From the NCBI RefSeq assembly GCF_024160145.1, contig NZ_JAMYWQ010000002.1:248001-312000 (forward strand): DNA of 64,000 nucleotides. Reading direction: 5' to 3'. The position numbers were made by a program, and so were the translations under genes. Below the pieces are notes generated by a model. That model did not search any database. It was not told the DNA's origin and saw only the letters and a program-made list of their open reading frames with translations. The stretch is from Serratia nevei (lineage in GTDB: Bacteria > Pseudomonadota > Gammaproteobacteria > Enterobacterales > Enterobacteriaceae). Shown piece by piece: positions 7,655-16,027 of this stretch. Numbering within the stretch: the first letter of the stretch is position 1; each line of letters begins with the position of its first letter.

Positions 7655-10354
7655 ATGACTCAGATTAATGAAAGAACGCGTCGCCGTGACAAAGACGCGG
7701 TGACCTACGCCATTGCGCAAGAGGCGACCAACAGCATCGCCCAAACGCTGGCGAACCTGAAGTGCAACCGCAACGGTTTGACCCAGGATGACGCCGATGA
7801 GCGGCTGGAGCAGTTCGGCGCCAACCAGGTCGCCCACGACAAGGCCCCGCATGCCTTGATCCAACTGATCAAGGCCTTCAACAACCCGTTTATCTTCGTG
7901 CTGATGGTGCTGGCTGCGATCAGTTTCTTTACCGATTATTGGCTGCCGCTCCAGAGCGGTGAAGAAACTGAACTCACCGGCGTCATTATCATTCTGACCA
8001 TGGTCACGCTGAGCGGGCTGCTGCGCTTCTGGCAGGAATACCGCACCAACAAAGCGGCGGAAGCGCTGAAATCCATGGTGCGCACCACCGCCACGGTGCT
8101 GCGCCGCAGCAGCTACAGCGCGCATCCACTGACGCTGGAAGTGCCGATCCGCGAACTGGTGCCGGGGGATATCATTCAGCTCTCCGCCGGTGACATGGTG
8201 CCGGCCGATGTGCGCCTTATCGCCTCGCGCGATCTGTTCATCAGCCAGGCGATTTTGACCGGCGAAGCGATCCCGATCGAGAAATACGATGCCATGGGCA
8301 ACGTGGCGCAGAAGTCGAGCGAGGGGGAGGCCTCCAGCGAGAACGCGCTGCTTGAGCTGTCCAACATCTGCCTGATGGGTACCAACGTCGCCAGCGGCAC
8401 CGCTACGGCGGTGGTGGTGGCGACCGGCGGGCGCACCTACTTCGGCTCGCTGGCCAAGTCGATCGTCGGTTCGCGGGCGCAAACCGCGTTCGATCGCGGG
8501 GTGAACAGCGTCAGCTGGCTGCTGATTCGCTTCATGCTGGTGATGGTGCCGGTGGTGTTGCTGATCAATGGGTTCACCAAGGGCGACTGGAGCGAGGCGG
8601 CGCTGTTCGCCCTGGCGGTGGCGGTCGGCCTGACGCCGGAAATGCTGCCGATGATCGTCAGCTCCAACCTGGCGAAAGGGGCGATCGCCATGTCGCGCCG
8701 CAAGGTGGTAGTGAAGCGCCTGAACGCCATTCAGAACTTCGGCGCCATGGACGTGCTCTGCACCGATAAGACCGGCACCCTGACCCAGGACCGCATCATT
8801 CTCGAGCATCACATCGACGTCAATGGCGTCAGGGATAACGAGGTGCTGCACCTGGCCTGGCTGAACAGTTTCCATCAGAGCGGCATGAAGAACCTGATGG
8901 ATCAGGCGGTGATCCGCTTCGGGCGCGGTAAACCGGGGATCGAAGCCCTGGGCCGTTTCAGCAAGGTGGACGAGCTGCCGTTCGATTTCGTGCGCCGCCG
9001 TCTGTCGATCGTGGTGGCGGATGAGAATGGCAGGCAGCAGCTGATCTGTAAGGGCGCGGTGGAGGAGATGCTGGAGATCGCTACCCACGTGCGTGAAGGC
9101 GACAAGACGCTGGAACTGGACGACGCGCGCCGTGCGGCGCTGCAGGCGCTGGCCCGCGAGTATAACGAAGACGGTTTCCGCGTGCTGGTGCTGGCGACGC
9201 GCGAGCTGGACGCGCAACGCCCGGCCGAGCCGCTGAGCGTGGCCGACGAGCGCGATATGGTAGTGCAAGGGCTGCTGACCTTCCTCGATCCGCCGAAGGA
9301 AAGCGCGCAGCAGGCGATCGCCGCGCTGCAGGAAAACGGCGTGACGGTGAAGGTGCTGACCGGCGACAACCCGGTGATCACCTGCAAGATCTGCCGCGAC
9401 GTCGGGCTGGAGCCGGGGGAGCCGCTTTCCGGGCTGCGAATTGAACAGATGAATGACGAAGAGCTGGCGCGCGAAGTGGAGCAGCGTACGGTCTTCACCA
9501 AGCTGACGCCGCTGCAAAAATCGCGGGTGCTGAAAATGCTGCAGGCCAACGGCCATACCGTCGGCTTCCTCGGCGACGGCATCAACGATGCGCCGGCGCT
9601 GCGCGACGCCGACGTCGGCATTTCGGTCGATACCGGCACCGACATCGCCAAGGAGTCGGCGGACATCATCCTGTTGGAAAAGAACCTGATGGTGCTGGAA
9701 GAGGGGGTGATCAAAGGGCGCGAGACCTTCGGCAATATCATCAAGTACCTGAACATGACCGCCAGCTCCAACTTCGGCAACGTGTTCTCGGTGCTGGTGG
9801 CCAGCGCCTTCATCCCGTTCCTGCCGATGCTGGCGATCCACCTGTTGATTCAAAACCTGATGTACGACATTTCCCAGCTGTCGCTGCCGTGGGACAAGAT
9901 GGACAAAGAGTTCCTGCGCAAGCCGCGCAAGTGGGATTCCAAAAACATCGGGCGCTTTATGCTGTGGATTGGGCCGACCTCGTCGATCTTCGATATCACG
10001 ACGTATGCGCTGATGTGGTACGTGTTCGCCGCCAACAGCGTGGAACACCAGGCGCTGTTCCAGTCCGGCTGGTTCATTGAAGGGCTGCTGTCGCAAACGC
10101 TGGTGGTGCATATGCTGCGCACCCAGAAGATCCCGTTCATTCAGAGCACCGCGGCGTTGCCGGTGTTGCTGACCACCGGCCTGGTGATGGCGCTCGGCAT
10201 CTACATTCCGTTCTCACCGCTCGGCGCCCTGGTTGGCCTGCAGCCGCTGCCGTGGGAATACTTCCCGTGGTTGGCCGCTACGCTGATCAGTTACTGCGTG
10301 GTTGCGCAGATGATGAAGCGTTTCTATATCCGCCGCTTCGGCGAGTGGCTGTAA
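7655..10354 (+). CDS. mgtB: magnesium-importing P-type ATPase MgtB
   Basis: An 899-residue P3B-type ATPase of the plasma membrane that imports Mg2+. Visible parts are the cation ATPase N-terminus, the actuator loop with LTGEAIPIEKYD (TGE motif), VGLTPEMLPM in the fourth transmembrane helix (the Glu typical of Mg pumps), DKTGTLT with the phosphorylated Asp, KGA in the nucleotide domain, TGDNP, and GDGINDAPALRDADVGISVD. The C-terminal half ends in six membrane helices. The sequence follows Salmonella MgtB more closely than MgtA, and it lies behind mgtC. TGEA replaces the more usual TGES, which should not abolish the catalytic Glu. Confidence 0.93.
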   Translation: MTQINERTRRRDKDAVTYAIAQEATNSIAQTLANLKCNRNGLTQDDADERLEQFGANQVAHDKAPHALIQLIKAFNNPFIFVLMVLAAISFFTDYWLPLQSGEETELTGVIIILTMVTLSGLLRFWQEYRTNKAAEALKSMVRTTATVLRRSSYSAHPLTLEVPIRELVPGDIIQLSAGDMVPADVRLIASRDLFISQAILTGEAIPIEKYDAMGNVAQKSSEGEASSENALLELSNICLMGTNVASGTATAVVVATGGRTYFGSLAKSIVGSRAQTAFDRGVNSVSWLLIRFMLVMVPVVLLINGFTKGDWSEAALFALAVAVGLTPEMLPMIVSSNLAKGAIAMSRRKVVVKRLNAIQNFGAMDVLCTDKTGTLTQDRIILEHHIDVNGVRDNEVLHLAWLNSFHQSGMKNLMDQAVIRFGRGKPGIEALGRFSKVDELPFDFVRRRLSIVVADENGRQQLICKGAVEEMLEIATHVREGDKTLELDDARRAALQALAREYNEDGFRVLVLATRELDAQRPAEPLSVADERDMVVQGLLTFLDPPKESAQQAIAALQENGVTVKVLTGDNPVITCKICRDVGLEPGEPLSGLRIEQMNDEELAREVEQRTVFTKLTPLQKSRVLKMLQANGHTVGFLGDGINDAPALRDADVGISVDTGTDIAKESADIILLEKNLMVLEEGVIKGRETFGNIIKYLNMTASSNFGNVFSVLVASAFIPFLPMLAIHLLIQNLMYDISQLSLPWDKMDKEFLRKPRKWDSKNIGRFMLWIGPTSSIFDITTYALMWYVFAANSVEHQALFQSGWFIEGLLSQTLVVHMLRTQKIPFIQSTAALPVLLTTGLVMALGIYIPFSPLGALVGLQPLPWEYFPWLAATLISYCVVAQMMKRFYIRRFGEWL

Positions 10355-10374
10355 ACCGCCTCGGTGTTCACTTC

Positions 10375-10396
10375 GGGGGCGAAATTCTTCGCCCCC
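10375..10396. terminator. terminator hairpin between mgtB and the DUF3307 gene
   Basis: GGGGGCGAA-ATTC-TTCGCCCCC is a perfect 9-bp GC-rich stem between two convergent stops (10354 and 10403). Only short T runs flank it, and it may act in both directions. Confidence 0.6.
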
Positions 10397-10402
10397 GCAC
10401 TA

Positions 10403-11176
10403 CTACAGCAGTTTGTTGACCAGCAGGCCAAGCATGATGGTCAGCGTGAAGGAAAACAGCGTGCCGAGCAGCACATACTCGGTACGCATTTTATCGTCGC
10501 TCTGACGCAGGTCGCCGAAACGGAAGATCGACTTGGCCGCCAGCAAAAAACCGATCGCCGGGATTTGCCCCAGCAGCACAAAGGTCAGGATCAGCGTTCT
10601 CTCCAGATAACCAATCTGTTTACCGGCGCGCAGCAGCGAGTCGTTGTCGGCCTTGGCCGAAGGCGGCATTTGCGGCGTCCAGCGTGCCAGCAGCTGCCCG
10701 ATCAGCAAGCTCATCGGCAGATAAATCAGGCTGTAGGCCACCAGCACCAGGCCGGTTTGCCAACGCCCCAGTTGCCGCCCCAGCGCGGCGATCAGTTCAC
10801 CGGCATTCGGCGTCAGCCCCAGCCACAGCAAGGCGATCACCGCCAGATGCAACCCCTGATCGAGCAGAAAACTGCGGGCCGGGCTCAGGCGGCTCATCGC
10901 GGTGACTTTCAGCAAATCGATCAGGTAGTGGCTGACGGCGATGACCAGCAGGCTGGCCAGCACCTGAAGTGAAGAAAGCCCGCCGTGCAGCAGGCCGAAG
11001 CCGGCCACCACCCAGGCGGCCAACACCCCGTGCAGCAGGGCGTGCAACAGCAGAAAACGCGAACGCGCGCGACGTTGGATTTTATCTTCCACCCAACTCA
11101 GCGGCTGCAGGGGAAAATCCGCCAGCAGATGGACGAGCAACAGCCAGGCCAGCAAAGGTGCATAGGTCAGATCCAT
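10403..11176 (-). CDS. DUF3307 family membrane protein
   Basis: A 257-residue integral membrane protein with about seven hydrophobic segments. The N-terminal signature LLLVHLLADFPLQPLSW, with later HALLHGVLAAW and SHYLIDLLKV, is the DUF3307 pattern, where conserved His and Asp residues lie at membrane ends. The biochemical role is unknown. It begins 2 bases after the stop of the SatD-like gene, so the two are co-transcribed and probably co-translated. Its stop is followed by a shared terminator hairpin (10375-10396). Confidence 0.8.
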   Translation of the reverse strand: MDLTYAPLLAWLLLVHLLADFPLQPLSWVEDKIQRRARSRFLLLHALLHGVLAAWVVAGFGLLHGGLSSLQVLASLLVIAVSHYLIDLLKVTAMSRLSPARSFLLDQGLHLAVIALLWLGLTPNAGELIAALGRQLGRWQTGLVLVAYSLIYLPMSLLIGQLLARWTPQMPPSAKADNDSLLRAGKQIGYLERTLILTFVLLGQIPAIGFLLAAKSIFRFGDLRQSDDKMRTEYVLLGTLFSFTLTIMLGLLVNKLL

Positions 11177-11178
11177 AA

Positions 11179-11772
11179 TCAGACGATCCTGTTAATGGCG
11201 TGAATAAACCGCATGATTTCCTCGTAGGCCGCGCGTTTCAACGCGGCGGAGACCGTGGAGGCGGCTTTTTGCAGCTGGTCTGCCACGGCTGCGCCGCTGT
11301 CGGCGAACATTCTCGCCTGAACGATGCGCGCTTCGGCTTGTGAAAGGCGGCCAATCACATGATCTAACATCGGCAGCAGATCGCTGACAATGGCGTTTGT
11401 CCGATCGTGGTCGGTTTTCAGAGCCAGCCGGCAATTTTTCGCCATGGCGTCCAGCGCGCTGCCTGAGTTGATAAAGGCGCTGCCGTAACCGGCAGTGGCC
11501 CGTTGGCTGCCCAGCCCGACGGCGACGCGGGCATCCCAGTGCGCGGCGTCCAGTGCCCGCAGCGCGAGGCGAATATACACCGCCAGCAACAGCCCATCCT
11601 CCGCGGCGGCCTGTGCCTGGAAGGCGTCACCGCGAAAGATTTCCACCTGGCGCAGCCGCCCGTCGCGCTGCAGCCGATCGAGCAGGGCGCGCAGCCCGTT
11701 GAGATAGTTAACGGTGTCTGACCGGCGAGAAGCCACCAGATCGCCGCTGATTACGCTGATTGGCGTCGACAT
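11179..11772 (-). CDS. SatD family protein
   Basis: A 197-residue protein with the SatD opening VISGDLVASRRS and a core RVAVGLG...YGSAFINSGSALDAM seen in the family. The C-terminal 55 residues (LSQAEARIVQARMFADSGAAVADQLQKAASTVSAALKRA) read as a helix-turn-helix, so it may bind DNA. SatD was named from a streptococcal acid-tolerance operon, but the function is not known. It leads a two-gene operon with the DUF3307 membrane protein. Three operator-like repeats lie directly upstream, so autoregulation is a fair guess. Confidence 0.75.
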   Translation of the reverse strand: MSTPISVISGDLVASRRSDTVNYLNGLRALLDRLQRDGRLRQVEIFRGDAFQAQAAAEDGLLLAVYIRLALRALDAAHWDARVAVGLGSQRATAGYGSAFINSGSALDAMAKNCRLALKTDHDRTNAIVSDLLPMLDHVIGRLSQAEARIVQARMFADSGAAVADQLQKAASTVSAALKRAAYEEIMRFIHAINRIV

Positions 11773-11802
11773 GAGGGAACCGTTGTTGACAGAAAGGATG
11801 GT

Positions 11803-11834
11803 TATAAATTCGCATCTGAATGCGAATATGTCAA
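11803..11834 (-). promoter_or_regulatory. satD promoter with a 20-bp spacer
   Basis: On the minus strand a perfect -35 TTGACA (11829-11834) is followed, after 20 bp, by TTTATA (11803-11808). The spacer is filled by the first 18-bp repeat, the classic position for an operator. The 20-bp spacing is longer than optimal, as in promoters that need twisting by a bound regulator. Confidence 0.5.
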
Positions 11835-11884
11835 TAATTCGTCTATGGAAGCGAATTTGTTGGGTTTTCGCCTGTGGAGACGAA
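11809..11884. repeat. three 18-bp TTCG-N10-CGAA repeats at exact 29-bp spacing
   Basis: Repeats start at 11809 (TTCGCATCTGAATGCGAA), 11838 (TTCGTCTATGGAAGCGAA) and 11867 (TTCGCCTGTGGAGACGAA). Each is an imperfect palindrome with TTCG/CGAA ends, and spacers are 11 bp each. The first is a perfect inverted repeat and lies between the -35 and -10 of satD. The even phasing points to cooperative binding of one regulator. Confidence 0.75.
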
Positions 11885-11960
11885 ACTCGGTGGTGTGCAG
11901 AGAGGGAGTGGATGGCCGGGAATACGCGGGCCCGTCAGGCTCGCCACCGGCGGCGTAGGT

Positions 11961-11985
11961 GAAAAAGCGGCCGGCGTACCGGCCG
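11961..11985 (-). terminator. intrinsic terminator of the 59-residue gene
   Basis: On the minus strand CGGCCGG-TACG-CCGGCCG is followed by CTTTTTC, placed immediately after the stop at 11987. Confidence 0.75.
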
Positions 11986-11986
11986 T

Positions 11987-12166
11987 TCAGAAGCTTTTGA
12001 TCAGCACTTCGCGCGGCATTTCGCTGCCGTGCTTCAACAGATGCTCAAACGATCTTTCGCTGCTTTTCAACTGCTGCAAAAACTCCTGCGGCGACAGATC
12101 GTGCTTTTTGCCGCTCATGTAAGCCAGCGCCAGTTCTTTTGCCTGATAGCGGGAGAAGTTGTACAT
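11987..12166 (-). CDS. small conserved-type hypothetical protein, 59 residues
   Basis: An unrecognised small soluble protein that starts MYNFSRYQAKELALAYMSGK and continues with a charged helical stretch (LSPQEFLQQLKSSERSFEHLLKHG). ATG 12166 is chosen over 12220 because GAGGA lies just upstream. The good ribosome site and the strong terminator right after the stop support a real gene. There is no signal peptide and no membrane segment. No function can be given. Confidence 0.65.
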   Translation of the reverse strand: MYNFSRYQAKELALAYMSGKKHDLSPQEFLQQLKSSERSFEHLLKHGSEMPREVLIKSF

Positions 12167-12325
12167 GGTGTCCTCGTTACGGTGAATGTCAGTGCTCACG
12201 ATTGTAGCGAAAGAGCACATAATGAACAGCGGCTTTGGCGTATGGAATCGATAGCTGAAACTTAATTTGTCGGCGGCGATTCACCGCGAGTGCCCGGTTT
12301 TGGTGGCGGGAGCGGGCGAATTGGG

Positions 12326-12346
12326 ATGGGGGAAGCGCTCCCCCAT
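12326..12346 (-). terminator. terminator hairpin after yfeX
   Basis: ATGGGGGA-AGCGC-TCCCCCAT, an 8-bp stem 30 bases downstream of the yfeX stop. It lacks a strong T tract. Confidence 0.5.
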
Positions 12347-12377
12347 CGGGCAAAATAAGTCAGGCGCGGGGAGGCGC

Positions 12378-13340
12378 TTAATGCAGTTCGGCGCCGCTGC
12401 GATCGGCCAGCGCTTCCAGCAGCGGGGCGGAAGGCACGAAGAACAGGGTGCCGGTCACCGCGTGGCTGAAATCGAGCAGCCGATCGTAGTTGCCGGCCGG
12501 GCGGCCGATGAACATGTTTTCCAGCATCTGCTCGATCGGCTGCGTGGAGCGCGCATAGCCGATAAAGTAGGTGCCGAATTCGCGCAGGCCGGGGCGGCCG
12601 AACGGCATGTTGTCGCGCAGAATTTTCACCTCGTTGCCTTGCTCGTCGGTGATGGTGGTCAGCGAACTGTGTGATGACGACGGTTTGACCGCTTCATCCA
12701 GCTCGATGTTGGACTGTTTATGGCGGCCGATGATCTTCTCCTGCGTTTCCACGCTGAGCGAGTTCCAGCCCTGCATATCATGCAGGTATTTTTGCACCAG
12801 CACATAGCTGCCGCCGCTGAACGCCGCATCTTCGTCACCGATCACCGTGTAGTCGAAGGCTTCGTGCCCCTCCGGGTTCTCCGTGCCGTCGACGAAGCCG
12901 ATCATGGCGCGCTGATCGAAGTAACGGAAGCCGTGCACCTCTTCAATGACCGTCACGGCGTCGCCGAGCTTGCCGACCAGCTGCGAGGCCAGTTCGAAAC
13001 ACAGATCCATTTCATCGGCGCGGATATGCAGCAGGATGTCACCGGGCGTGGCGACGGCGACGCGTTCCCCGCTGCCGATCGGGCTGAACGGATGCAGCTG
13101 GCGTGGGCGTGGCGCGCCAAACAGCGTATCCCAGGCTTCGGAGCCGAAGCCGCAGACGCAGGTGAGGTTGCCCGCCGGCGCGCGTTTGCCGACCGAACGC
13201 ACCACGGCGGCGATGTCGCCGCACCAGGCGCGCACCGCCGCCAGATGGGCGGGAACGGGCGACAGGGTGGCGACGATGAAGATGGCATGGCGCGTCACCG
13301 GCGTGAATACGGCTTGCGGCGGATTGTTATTTGCATTCAT
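12378..13340 (-). CDS. yfeX: Dyp-type haem peroxidase YfeX
   Basis: A 320-residue dye-decolorising peroxidase; E. coli YfeX is about 299. The family GxxDG motif is present as GFVDGTENP with the catalytic Asp151. The proximal haem ligand is probably His224 in the PSSSHSS segment, as in other DyPs. The C-terminal region with FGRPGLREFGTYFIGYAR holds the conserved distal-side residues. It has no signal peptide, so it is cytoplasmic. The enzyme oxidises porphyrinogens or dyes with peroxide; a deferrochelatase role has been disputed. It is a single gene with its own terminator. Confidence 0.92.
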   Translation of the reverse strand: MNANNNPPQAVFTPVTRHAIFIVATLSPVPAHLAAVRAWCGDIAAVVRSVGKRAPAGNLTCVCGFGSEAWDTLFGAPRPRQLHPFSPIGSGERVAVATPGDILLHIRADEMDLCFELASQLVGKLGDAVTVIEEVHGFRYFDQRAMIGFVDGTENPEGHEAFDYTVIGDEDAAFSGGSYVLVQKYLHDMQGWNSLSVETQEKIIGRHKQSNIELDEAVKPSSSHSSLTTITDEQGNEVKILRDNMPFGRPGLREFGTYFIGYARSTQPIEQMLENMFIGRPAGNYDRLLDFSHAVTGTLFFVPSAPLLEALADRSGAELH

Positions 13341-13374
13341 TGCATTCGGCTCCAGTGTGTTCGGGTGAAATAGG

Positions 13375-14292
13375 TCAAATCAAATTAAAGTGCTCGTCGG
13401 GTTTCATCGGCGGCGGCAGCGGGCTTTGGTCGTTCATTTCCAGCAGGTTGCGCTCGATGGTGTTGCAAATGGCGTTTAACGGCAGATGGTTGGCCGACAC
13501 GCCGAACGGATCCTCCAGCTCTTCGGCCAGCGAGTCCCAGGATAAGAAGGTATAGGAAATGAACACCGAAACAAACGGTGTCATGTAATGCAGATCGGTC
13601 ACCAGGGCAAAAGGCAGCAGGCTGCAGAACAGGTAAACGGTGCGCTGCAGGATCAGGGTATAGGCGAACGGCACCGGCGTGCTGGCGAGCCGTTCGCAGC
13701 CGCCGAGGGCGTGGGACAGTTCGCTCAGCTTGTTGTCGAGCAGCTCGAAGGTGATGTCGCTCAGCAGCCCCTGGCGGCGCAGTTTGCCGATCTCCTGGCC
13801 CAGCATCAGCAGGATGCGGTTGGTCGGCATCGGGCTGGCGATCACCTCGGCCAGCTCTTTGCTGCTGAGATTGTGGTACAGATCGGCGGTTGGATCGGTG
13901 GCGCGCAGCTGATGCTTCAGGCTCCAGCTGAAGGCGATCAGCAGCTTGGCGACCTTCTGCTGCACCGCCGGTTCGTTCGGCAGCAGGCTTTTGATCTGGC
14001 GCAGCAGGGAGCGCTCGGTAATCAGCAGCGAACCCCACAGGTTGCGCGCTTCGACAAAGCGGCTGTAGCCGGCGTTATTGCGAAAGCCGAGAAAAATGGC
14101 GATGGCGATGCCCAGCAGGCTGAACGGCGCGATGGTTAAATGCACGCCGAGCTGTTCGTACCATTGATAGCTGATCACCGCCACTATCGACATCAGCACG
14201 TTCAGCGACAGGCGAAAGGTGATCTTTGACAGCACGGAACCGTGCCAGGCGAACAGGCGAAAAAACCAGTTCTGGTTCGGGCGAATTATCAT
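13375..14292 (-). CDS. yneE: bestrophin family channel protein YneE
   Basis: A 305-residue inner membrane protein of the bacterial bestrophin family (E. coli YneE is about 304). It opens MIIRPNQNWFFRLFAWHGSV, then has FRLSLNVLMSIVAV and FSLLGIAIAIFLGFRNNAGYSRFVEARNLWG, which is the best conserved family block. Near the C terminus are TPFVSVFISYTFLSWDSLAEELEDPFG and a conserved acidic stretch. Bacterial homologues form pentameric ion channels. It lies 34 bases upstream of yfeX on the same strand and may be co-transcribed with it. Confidence 0.9.
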   Translation of the reverse strand: MIIRPNQNWFFRLFAWHGSVLSKITFRLSLNVLMSIVAVISYQWYEQLGVHLTIAPFSLLGIAIAIFLGFRNNAGYSRFVEARNLWGSLLITERSLLRQIKSLLPNEPAVQQKVAKLLIAFSWSLKHQLRATDPTADLYHNLSSKELAEVIASPMPTNRILLMLGQEIGKLRRQGLLSDITFELLDNKLSELSHALGGCERLASTPVPFAYTLILQRTVYLFCSLLPFALVTDLHYMTPFVSVFISYTFLSWDSLAEELEDPFGVSANHLPLNAICNTIERNLLEMNDQSPLPPPMKPDEHFNLI

Positions 14293-14350
14293 GACGTGGG
14301 TGCTTCCTGGTGTCCTGCTATTGAGAATAGTCGATTCTTATCCGGCGGCG

Positions 14351-15193
14351 TTAGGCCGCCGTCGTCGATGGCCAGAGCCGCTGCGGGTGCGTATAGACGG
14401 TAGCGCGCCCCGGCTTGCTGAAGCCCACCAGCGTCAGGTTGCTGCGCTCGGCCACCTCCACCGCCAGGCGGGTGGCGGCCGAAACGGCGAACAGGATCTC
14501 GACGCCGCACATGGCGGATTTTTGCACCATTTCATAGCTGGCGCGGCTCGACACCAGCGCCGCGCCCTGCAGCCACGCCTGTTGGCTGCGGTAGCCCAGC
14601 AGCTTGTCGAGCGCCACGTGGCGGCCGACGTCTTCACACCCGCCGCTGAGCGCGCCGTCCGGCTGGATCCAGGCCGCCGCGTGGGTGCAGCCAGTCAGTT
14701 TCCCCACCGTTTGCACCTCCTGCAACTGCGTCAACGCCCGGTCGAGCAGGGCCAAATCAAAGCGTTGCGTGAAGGGCAGCGGCGCGAGGGGCTGGGCGAT
14801 CTCCTGCAGCTGCTCTACCCCGCAGACGCCGCAGCCGGTGCGGCCGGCCAGGCTGCGGCGCTTCTCTTTCAGCTGCATAAAGCGGCGGCTCGAGAGCTCC
14901 ACATGCACTTCAATGCCGTTGCAGGCCGGCTGTTGGCGGATGTCGTAGATATCGCCGGGGGAGGCGATGATGCCTTCGGACAGCGAAAAGCCGATGGCGA
15001 AGGCCGCCAGATCTTTCGGCGTCGCCATCATCACCACGTGGGAAATGCCGTTGTACATCAGGGCGACCGGCACTTCTTCCGCCAGCCAATCCTGTTGCGC
15101 CTGAGCCAGATCGTTGCGCTGCCAGACCGCGTGGCGCGACAGGCAGGCGGAATCGGCATCGCCGGGTTCGTCGAGAATCAAATGCTTGTTCAT
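14351..15193 (-). CDS. fdhD: formate dehydrogenase sulfurtransferase FdhD
   Basis: A 280-residue protein that moves sulfur from IscS to the bis-MGD molybdenum cofactor of formate dehydrogenases. The essential cysteine pair is Cys121 and Cys124 in [13 protein letters not shown], at the same numbers as in E. coli. Other family blocks are [40 protein letters not shown] and [20 protein letters not shown]. It is cytoplasmic. No formate dehydrogenase gene lies in this window. A GC-rich hairpin CGCCGGCG/CGCCGGCG (15208-15230) lies in its leader. Confidence 0.95.
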   Translation of the reverse strand: MNKHLILDEPGDADSACLSRHAVWQRNDLAQAQQDWLAEEVPVALMYNGISHVVMMATPKDLAAFAIGFSLSEGIIASPGDIYDIRQQPACNGIEVHVELSSRRFMQLKEKRRSLAGRTGCGVCGVEQLQEIAQPLAPLPFTQRFDLALLDRALTQLQEVQTVGKLTGCTHAAAWIQPDGALSGGCEDVGRHVALDKLLGYRSQQAWLQGAALVSSRASYEMVQKSAMCGVEILFAVSAATRLAVEVAERSNLTLVGFSKPGRATVYTHPQRLWPSTTAA

Positions 15194-15314
15194 GATGGTT
15201 TCGCGGCGCCGGCGGATAGCGCGCCGGCGTCAGATAGAGTCCGATGAGTGGTAGTGGATTTTATCATAGATGGCGCACTTGAACAGGGCGAAACGGGGTG
15301 CCGTTGCTACCGCC

Positions 15315-15947
15315 TCACGGCGCGGCGCGCCACTGGCCAAGATAGGCGATGACCGCCCGCGTCGCTTCGCGGCACATGGCCACAGAGACGGTGCCTTCCC
15401 GCGCATAGCCGTATTTCATGCAGGCAAACGCCAATTCTATGGCGATCAGCACGACGTCGGGCTCTGACGGCAGCGCCGTGAGTTCGGGCAAGTCGCGTAC
15501 CTTTGCCCGGAACATCTCGCCGATCGTCAGGTTCTTGGCGGCATGAGCCTGCTGGTCAGGCTCGGCGAATGCGCCGCGCAGCAGCAAAATGCTCGCCGCC
15601 GGATGTGCGTTGTAGTAGCGAGCCGTGGCACTCACGGCGGCATCGACCCAATCGTGCAGGCTGTCGGCGCTCTCGAGCCCCGACGCGCGCAGCGCCTGCG
15701 CCAGTTGCGCCATATGGGCCTGAGCCAGATGCGAAAACAGCGCGTACTTGTCCGGGAAAAAGGGATAGATCGCGGCGCGCGGCACTTCGGCCGCTTCCGC
15801 CAGGGCGGGAATGGAGGTTTTTTCCGGCCCGAGGGTGGCGAGCATCTGTTCGGCGGCGCTCAGCACTTTGGCCATGCGCGCGGCTGCGCGTTCCTGAACC
15901 GGCACGCGCGCATTTTTTTTTGCTTGCGGCATCGCTTTTTCCGACAT
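15315..15947 (-). CDS. TetR family transcriptional regulator
   Basis: A 210-residue TetR-type repressor. The DNA-binding region is at about residues 22-70: AKVLSAAEQMLATLGPEKTSIPALAEAAEVPRAAIYPFFPDKYALF. The ligand domain follows. Start 15947 lacks a clear ribosome site; the next Met (residue 6) has GGAAAAA upstream and could be used. It is divergent from an alpha/beta hydrolase gene across an 80-bp gap with a near-perfect palindrome, so it probably represses both. Confidence 0.85.
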   Translation of the reverse strand: MSEKAMPQAKKNARVPVQERAAARMAKVLSAAEQMLATLGPEKTSIPALAEAAEVPRAAIYPFFPDKYALFSHLAQAHMAQLAQALRASGLESADSLHDWVDAAVSATARYYNAHPAASILLLRGAFAEPDQQAHAAKNLTIGEMFRAKVRDLPELTALPSEPDVVLIAIELAFACMKYGYAREGTVSVAMCREATRAVIAYLGQWRAAP

Positions 15948-15961
15948 AAGTTGTATTTTAT

Positions 15962-15983
15962 TAATCCGACATTTGTTGGATTA
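15962..15983. promoter_or_regulatory. probable TetR operator
   Basis: TAATCCGACA-TT-TGTTGGATTA is an inverted repeat with 9 of 10 matching arm positions, placed between the divergent TetR and hydrolase starts. Confidence 0.7.
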
Positions 15984-16027
15984 TACGAATTTTCACCCCG
16001 GCAACCAAGTATCCCGAGAGGTTTCGT

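Noticed and set aside
7604-10111. 835-codon open frame on the minus strand across mgtB
   Set aside because: It is a GC-rich shadow of mgtB, His/Gln/Arg-rich without family features, while the plus strand encodes a complete P-type ATPase.
11809-11884. CRISPR array
   Set aside because: Three short palindromic repeats with 11-bp spacers are too few and too short, spacers are not protospacer-length, and no cas genes are present.
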